Shown: positions 59,999 to 64,000 of the stretch, piece by piece
Numbering within the stretch: position 1 is the stretch's first letter
Layout: every line of letters starts with the position of its first letter
NCBI GenBank assembly: GCA_964647255.1
Contig: CAZYGI010000001.1
Location: 1 to 64,000, forward strand
DNA: 64,000 nt
Origin: CAWJEL01 sp964647255
GTDB taxonomy: Bacteria > Chloroflexota > Anaerolineae > CG2-30-64-16
Reading direction: 5' to 3'
Notes under the pieces: generated by a model
Database searches by the model: none
The model's input: only the letters and a program-made list of their open reading frames with translations
What the model was told of the DNA's origin: nothing
Made by a program: the position numbers and the translations under genes

Positions 59999-61942
59999 TT
60001 GCCTGACTTTGACCAGGATACTGACATCGCCGTTCAACACCGCACCGATGAGTATCGCCCGCGCCCGTCATGGCGCACCTGGTTGATCGGCCGGCCGCTG
60101 CAAACCGCCGATGCGCCGCATGAAACAATCGGCAAACTCGTCGGCCTGGCCGTCTTTGCCTCCGATGCGCTCTCTTCGACCGCGTATGCCACGCAAGAAA
60201 TCCTCTTTATTCTTGCCGGGGCCGGCGCTGTGGCATTCTCCTATGCTTTCCCGATCGCGATTGTCATCGTGGGATTGCTGGCGATCGTCACCCTGTCCTA
60301 TGAGCAGATCATTCACGCGTACTCGGGCGGGGGCGGCGCGTATATCGTCGCGCGTGACAATCTGGGCGAGTTGCCGGCCCAGATTGCCGGCGCCTCCTTG
60401 CTGACCGACTATATCTTGACCGTGGCGGTGTCCATCTCATCCGGGGTCGCGCAGGTCACATCGGCCTTTCCTGCGCTGTACGACTATCGTGTTGAGATTG
60501 CGGTCGGGCTGGTTTTGTTTATGATGATCGTGAATCTGCGCGGGGTGCGGGAGTCCGGTGCAGTTTTTGCAATCCCCAGTTACTTCTTTCTGGTGGTGAT
60601 GTCCCTGACCGTGGGTGAGGGCATGTTCCGGTATGTCGCAGGGTCACTGGGACGCGTGGAGTCGCCCCCGCCGATAGAAACGCTCTACACCGGCCAGGCG
60701 ATCTCGCTGTTCCTGATCTTGCACGCATTCTCCAGCGGCACAACCGCCTTGACGGGCGTCGAGGCGATCTCCAACGGGATCACCGCATTCCGGGAGCCGC
60801 GCAGCCGCAATGCCGGCATCACCTTAGTCTGGATGTCAGCCATCCTGGCCGTCCTCTTTTTGGGCATCACCTTCCTGTCCGGCCAAATCGGCGCGGTGCC
60901 TTCAGAAATGGAGACGGTGATCTCGCAATTGGCGCGCACGGCCCTCGGCGGCCGGAATGTGCTTTATCTGGCCGTGATCGCGGGCACGATGGTCATCCTG
61001 GTCATGGCCGCTAATACCTCGTACGCCGGTTTTCCGCGGCTCAGCGCGCTGCTGGGGCAAGATGGTTTCCTGATGCGCCAACTGGCGTTCCGCGGGAGCC
61101 GGCTGGTTTACTCGCGCGGGATCATCGCGTTGGCGCTGGTCGCCTGCGTATTGATCATCGTCTTCCGGGCGAGCGTGACGGCGCTGATTCCGTTGTATGC
61201 GATCGGTGTATTTCTCTCCTTCACGCTCTCGCAGGCAGGCATGGCGCGGCGCTGGTGGAAGCAGGGGCGGCTGACGGTGGGCCAGGAGCGGGTCGAACGC
61301 GGCTCAACGCTGCATTACGAGAGCGGGTGGCAGTTCAAGATGTTGATCAACGGCTTCGGGGCGCTGTGCACCACCATCGTCGCGTTGGTCTTTGCGGTCA
61401 CGAAGTTCCGCGACGGCGCCTGGGTCGTCCTGATCTTGATCCCCTTGCTCGTGGCAGGGTTCTCAGCCATCCACCGGCATTACCAACGGCTGGCGGGGCG
61501 CCTCTCCCTCGACATCTTCGCCGAGCCGCCGCGCATCTCTCGCCATCGGGTCATCCTGCCGATCAGCGGCGTCCATCAGGGCACCCTGGCCGCGCTGCGT
61601 TATGCTGTGGTCCTGTCGGACGATGTGACGGCCATCCACGTCTGCCTTGATCCGGCCGAGGCAGACAAAATTCAGCACAAGTGGGACATGTGGGGCAAGG
61701 GCGTGAGGTTGGTGATCCTGGATTCACCGTATCGGCTGATGATCGAACCGCTGCTGCGCTACATCGAGGATATCGCGGCGAAGCGCCAGCCAAACGAGAT
61801 CATCACCATCGTTGTGCCGCAGTTCGTGCCGAAGCACTGGTGGACCAATCTCCTTCATGCGCAAACCGCCACCTGGCTGCGGCTGGCCCTCTTGTTCAAA
61901 CCCGGGATCGTGGTGACGGACGTGCCGTATCAGGTGGAGTGA
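59999..61942 (+). CDS. KimA-type potassium transporter (APC superfamily), copy 2
   Basis: A 647-residue paralogue of copy 1, the same length and collinear throughout (TWLIGRPLQTADAPHETIG, ASDALSSTAYATQEIL, GGGGAYIVARDNLGELPAQ, DYILTVAVSISSGVAQVTSAFP, ISGVHQGTLAALRYAVVLSDD, VPKHWWTNLLHAQTATWL). It has the same twelve-helix core and cytoplasmic C-terminal domain. Start TTG 59999, with GAGGGAG upstream. It is transcribed alone, unlike copy 1, which carries RCK partners. The duplication is probably old because linkers and N-termini differ. Confidence 0.9.
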   Translation: MPDFDQDTDIAVQHRTDEYRPRPSWRTWLIGRPLQTADAPHETIGKLVGLAVFASDALSSTAYATQEILFILAGAGAVAFSYAFPIAIVIVGLLAIVTLSYEQIIHAYSGGGGAYIVARDNLGELPAQIAGASLLTDYILTVAVSISSGVAQVTSAFPALYDYRVEIAVGLVLFMMIVNLRGVRESGAVFAIPSYFFLVVMSLTVGEGMFRYVAGSLGRVESPPPIETLYTGQAISLFLILHAFSSGTTALTGVEAISNGITAFREPRSRNAGITLVWMSAILAVLFLGITFLSGQIGAVPSEMETVISQLARTALGGRNVLYLAVIAGTMVILVMAANTSYAGFPRLSALLGQDGFLMRQLAFRGSRLVYSRGIIALALVACVLIIVFRASVTALIPLYAIGVFLSFTLSQAGMARRWWKQGRLTVGQERVERGSTLHYESGWQFKMLINGFGALCTTIVALVFAVTKFRDGAWVVLILIPLLVAGFSAIHRHYQRLAGRLSLDIFAEPPRISRHRVILPISGVHQGTLAALRYAVVLSDDVTAIHVCLDPAEADKIQHKWDMWGKGVRLVILDSPYRLMIEPLLRYIEDIAAKRQPNEIITIVVPQFVPKHWWTNLLHAQTATWLRLALLFKPGIVVTDVPYQVE

Positions 61943-61991
61943 GCGAATCAGCGAATCAATGAGGCGCTACCTGTAGATTCGCGATTCGCTC
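61941..61991. terminator. Hairpin between kimA2 and nadD
   Basis: GAGCGAATCAGCGAATC (61941-61957) pairs with GATTCGCGATTCGCTC (61976-61991), 16 bp with one bulged A and an 18-base loop. The arms are built of GCGAATCA repeat words and overlap the stop codons of both convergent genes, so it serves both directions. Confidence 0.6.
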
Positions 61992-62598
61992 ATTCGCCGT
62001 TCGTCGCGTACAGTTTCTGTTCCTGAATATACTCGCCCACCGCGTCCGGCACAAGATAGCGGATGCTGCGCCCCTGGCGGATGCGTTCCTGAAGCTGGTG
62101 CGAGGCGATCTCTAGCTCAGGCATGTCGAGGATCGTGACGCGCTCGCGGACGCCGGGCAGCGCGGCCTCCAACGGCCCCCAATCCAACTCGATGTCGTGC
62201 CGGGTCAACGCCACCAGATGGCAGGCCGCGACCAGTTGGGCCGGCTCGTGCCATTTGGGCAGATCCACCAGGCTGTCGAACCCCATCAAGAAAAACAGCT
62301 CGCTGCCGGACGGCAACTGATCCCGAATGATGTGCACCATGTCAATCGTGTAGTGCGGACCGGGCCGGTCGGCGTCCACCCGCGAGACGCGAAAGGCCAC
62401 GTTCCCGGCGACCGCCAGCCCGGCCATCCACACGCGGTCTTCCACGGGGGCCAGACGCCGGCCCAGCTTGTGCGGCGGATTGCCGGCAGGCACGAAGTAA
62501 ACGAGATCCAGGCCGAGCTGGTCGCGCGCCTCCTCGGCCAGGATCAGATGGCCGACATGAATCGGATCAAACGTGCCGCCCAGCACGCCGACACGCAA
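61990..62598 (-). CDS. nadD: Nicotinate-nucleotide adenylyltransferase
   Basis: Makes nicotinic acid adenine dinucleotide from NaMN and ATP in NAD synthesis. The 202-residue product begins RVGVLGGTFDPIHVGHLILAEEA (the HxGH nucleotidyltransferase motif) and carries the C-terminal ISSTxxR-like LEIASHQLQERIRQGRSIRYLVPDAVGEYI. TTG 62598 gives the normal N-terminus; GTG 62643 is an alternative, and no Shine-Dalgarno site is clear for either. The longer frame to 62733 runs through a GACAGGAATCAGG repeat and overlaps obgE. It follows obgE, as in many bacteria. Confidence 0.92.
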   Translation of the reverse strand: MRVGVLGGTFDPIHVGHLILAEEARDQLGLDLVYFVPAGNPPHKLGRRLAPVEDRVWMAGLAVAGNVAFRVSRVDADRPGPHYTIDMVHIIRDQLPSGSELFFLMGFDSLVDLPKWHEPAQLVAACHLVALTRHDIELDWGPLEAALPGVRERVTILDMPELEIASHQLQERIRQGRSIRYLVPDAVGEYIQEQKLYATNGE

Positions 62599-62679
62599 TC
62601 TGGCCGACGGCGGCTGACTGATGGCATAGGGCGTATTGCGCACCGCATGTTCCACTGCGTCTTGTGGGTCGTTCACGTT

Positions 62680-62708
62680 TGACACCTGATTCCTGTCCCC
62701 CGACTCCA
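62680..62708. repeat. Spacer micro-repeat, GTCAGGAGTCAGG family
   Basis: TGACACCTGATTCCTGTCCC and CCGACTCC, between obgE and nadD. The same words lie in frame in the DUF2723 gene (24067-24120) and in the RluA domain (39335-39390). Confidence 0.5.
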
Positions 62709-62720
62709 GCGCGCTGCGCC

Positions 62721-64000
62721 TCAATCGGTCCACTCAAGTTCTTTCTCACCGATCCGCACCGTATCGCCCGCCTGCACGCCCTTCTCACGCAGCGCCATCG
62801 TGATGCCCAAGGCCTCGAGGATGCGCTGGAAGCGCATGACTGCGTCGTAGTATTCCCACTTCGTCATCTTGACAATCTTCTCGATATAGGGCCCGCCGAC
62901 GCGCCAGGCGCCGTCCGGGTCGCGTTCGATGGTAAAGCTCTTGTCTTCGGGCGGGAGGCTCTTGACCGGCGTCACGACGATCGTCTCTTCATCCTCAGGC
63001 GCGGCGGCTGTCTTCGGCAACTCGGCCAGCGCCGCGGCAGTGCGCCGCAACAGGGTTTCCACCCCCTCGCCGGTCACCGCGGAGATCGCCATCGGCGTTT
63101 CGACGTCCAGACCGCGCAGCTTCCGGGCAATCTCGGGCCACGCCGCGCGCACGTCCGGCACATCCATCTTGTTCAGCACCACGATCTGCGGTTTTGCAGC
63201 CAGCTCCGGGTCAAAGAGCGCCAGTTCCTGGCAGATGGCCTTGTAGTCGCCCAAAGGATCGGGGCTGAGGCCGTTCAACAAATGGATCAGCAGCCGGGTG
63301 CGCTCGATGTGGCGCAGGAAGGTATGCCCCAGCCCGGCGCCCGCGCTCGCGCCTTCGATCAGGCCGGGAATGTCGGCAAACACCATATCGCGGTTGTCAA
63401 TGACCACGGTGCCCAGATTCGGCGCGAGCGTCGTGAAGGGATAGTCTGCGATCTTAGGCCGCGCCGCGCTGACAACCGAAAGCAGGGTGGACTTGCCCGC
63501 GTTCGGCACGCCGACGATCCCGACGTCCGCGATCAACTTCAACTCCAGCCGCAGCCAGCGCTCCTCGCCCGGCTCGCCGTTCTCCGCGATGCGCGGGGCT
63601 TGATGGATCGGGGAGCGGAAGACCCAATTGCCGCGGCCACCGCGGCCGCCGCGCGCCACCACAACCTGCTGGCGCGGCGTCGCCAGATCGGCCAAAATCA
63701 AGCCGGTGTCGGCATCCGAAGCGACCGTGCCCACAGGAACGGCGATCACAGCATCGGCGCCGCTGGCTCCGGTCTGCTTTTTGCCCCGGCCCGGCTCGCC
63801 AGCGGCCGCGCGGAAATGGATCTGCTTGCTGAACGCGATCAGCGTATTGATCTGCGGATCGGCCAGCAGGTAGACATCGCCGCCCGTGCCGCCGTTCCCG
63901 CCGTCGGGCCCCCCTCGCGGCACATGCGCCTCGCGGCGGAACGAGACGACGCCGTTGCCACCGTCGCCGGCCTTCACGTAGATTTTGGCTTCATCAAAGA
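62721..64000 (-). CDS. obgE: Obg family GTPase ObgE/CgtA (5' end cut by window)
   Basis: Ribosome-associated GTPase involved in 50S assembly and stringent signalling. The visible 426 codons start at FDEAKIYVKAGDGGNGVVSF, so only the first few residues are lost past 64000. Order: glycine-rich Obg domain, G domain with GVPNAGKSTLLSVVSAA (G1), DIPGLIEGA (G3) and NKMD (G4), and a C-terminal OCT domain (FTIERDPDGAWRVGG ... FQRILEALGI ... GDTVRIGEKELEW). The OCT domain is variable among Obg proteins. Its TGA is 122 bp before nadD. Confidence 0.96.
   Translation of the reverse strand, partial: FDEAKIYVKAGDGGNGVVSFRREAHVPRGGPDGGNGGTGGDVYLLADPQINTLIAFSKQIHFRAAAGEPGRGKKQTGASGADAVIAVPVGTVASDADTGLILADLATPRQQVVVARGGRGGRGNWVFRSPIHQAPRIAENGEPGEERWLRLELKLIADVGIVGVPNAGKSTLLSVVSAARPKIADYPFTTLAPNLGTVVIDNRDMVFADIPGLIEGASAGAGLGHTFLRHIERTRLLIHLLNGLSPDPLGDYKAICQELALFDPELAAKPQIVVLNKMDVPDVRAAWPEIARKLRGLDVETPMAISAVTGEGVETLLRRTAAALAELPKTAAAPEDEETIVVTPVKSLPPEDKSFTIERDPDGAWRVGGPYIEKIVKMTKWEYYDAVMRFQRILEALGITMALREKGVQAGDTVRIGEKELEWTD

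Overview
The window is high-GC bacterial DNA, almost fully coding. It has about 48 protein genes on both strands, no rRNA or tRNA that I could find, no CRISPR array and no transposase. Several features point to an uncultured member of the Chloroflexota (Anaerolineae/Caldilineae-like): a DUF2723 membrane protein, a Thr/Pro-rich stalk protein, an archaeal-size AspRS, a DUF309 protein, a PEP-CTERM-like tail and a MoxR/DUF58/DUF4129 operon. This is inference from gene content, not a marker-gene result. A 10-base N run at 9731-9740 inside a DNA-repair gene shows that this is a scaffold, probably from a metagenome assembly.

Layout. 1-247 is a palindromic intergenic element. 248-8183 (minus) holds an AAA/winged-helix fusion, secA, ftsK and a DUF309 protein. 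8440-15843 (plus) holds a glycosyltransferase, a small membrane protein, an ogt-like gene with the N gap, a phosphoesterase, xerC/D, a purine nucleoside phosphorylase, a stalk protein, a HEAT-repeat protein and a second glycosyltransferase. 15885-20183 (minus) holds a WecA/MraY-family transferase, asnS, and a CBS/CorC membrane protein, with a pseudogene scrap between the last two. 20348-29244 (plus) holds rhomboid, DinB-like, S9 peptidase, DUF2723, TPR-M48 protease, nitroreductase and GNAT genes. 29260-41247 (minus) holds a deoxynucleoside kinase, a MerR/TipAS regulator, a membrane J-protein, an RNB nuclease, a PflX-like radical SAM enzyme, DegV, an acyltransferase, a DUF4203/PIG-L fusion, an RluA/RlmI-like fusion and aspS, the last behind a clear Asp T-box. 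41978-46275 (plus) is GNAT plus the MoxR-DUF58-DUF4129 operon. After a minus-strand repeat protein with a PEP-CTERM-like end, 47938-53432 (plus) has a GMC-oxidoreductase/epimerase cassette and dnaN-recF. 53439-64000 holds rsmG, a PEP-utilising-enzyme-like gene with a TetR regulator, a potassium island (two divergent KimA-type transporters plus two RCK/TrkA proteins), nadD and obgE, which is cut by the window end.

The best-supported regulation is as follows. (a) A T-box reads a GAC specifier and a UGGC tRNA-end bulge in front of aspS, with its own promoter and terminator. (b) A MerR-type promoter with a 19-bp spacer and a 13-bp palindrome lies directly at the merR start codon. (c) kimA1 has a promoter followed by an intrinsic terminator inside its leader.

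The main structure not explained by genes is a vocabulary of short low-complexity repeats that fills many spacers. Examples are runs like CCATCGTCCGTCGTCC, GTGACGCGGAGACAC, CCAACCTCCAACC and AACGTTGGAACGTT. The words recur at unlinked sites in new combinations, often start exactly at stop codons (and supply them), form hairpins between genes, and in two genes lie in frame inside the protein. The strongest candidate for a little-described functional system is the KimA/RCK potassium island.
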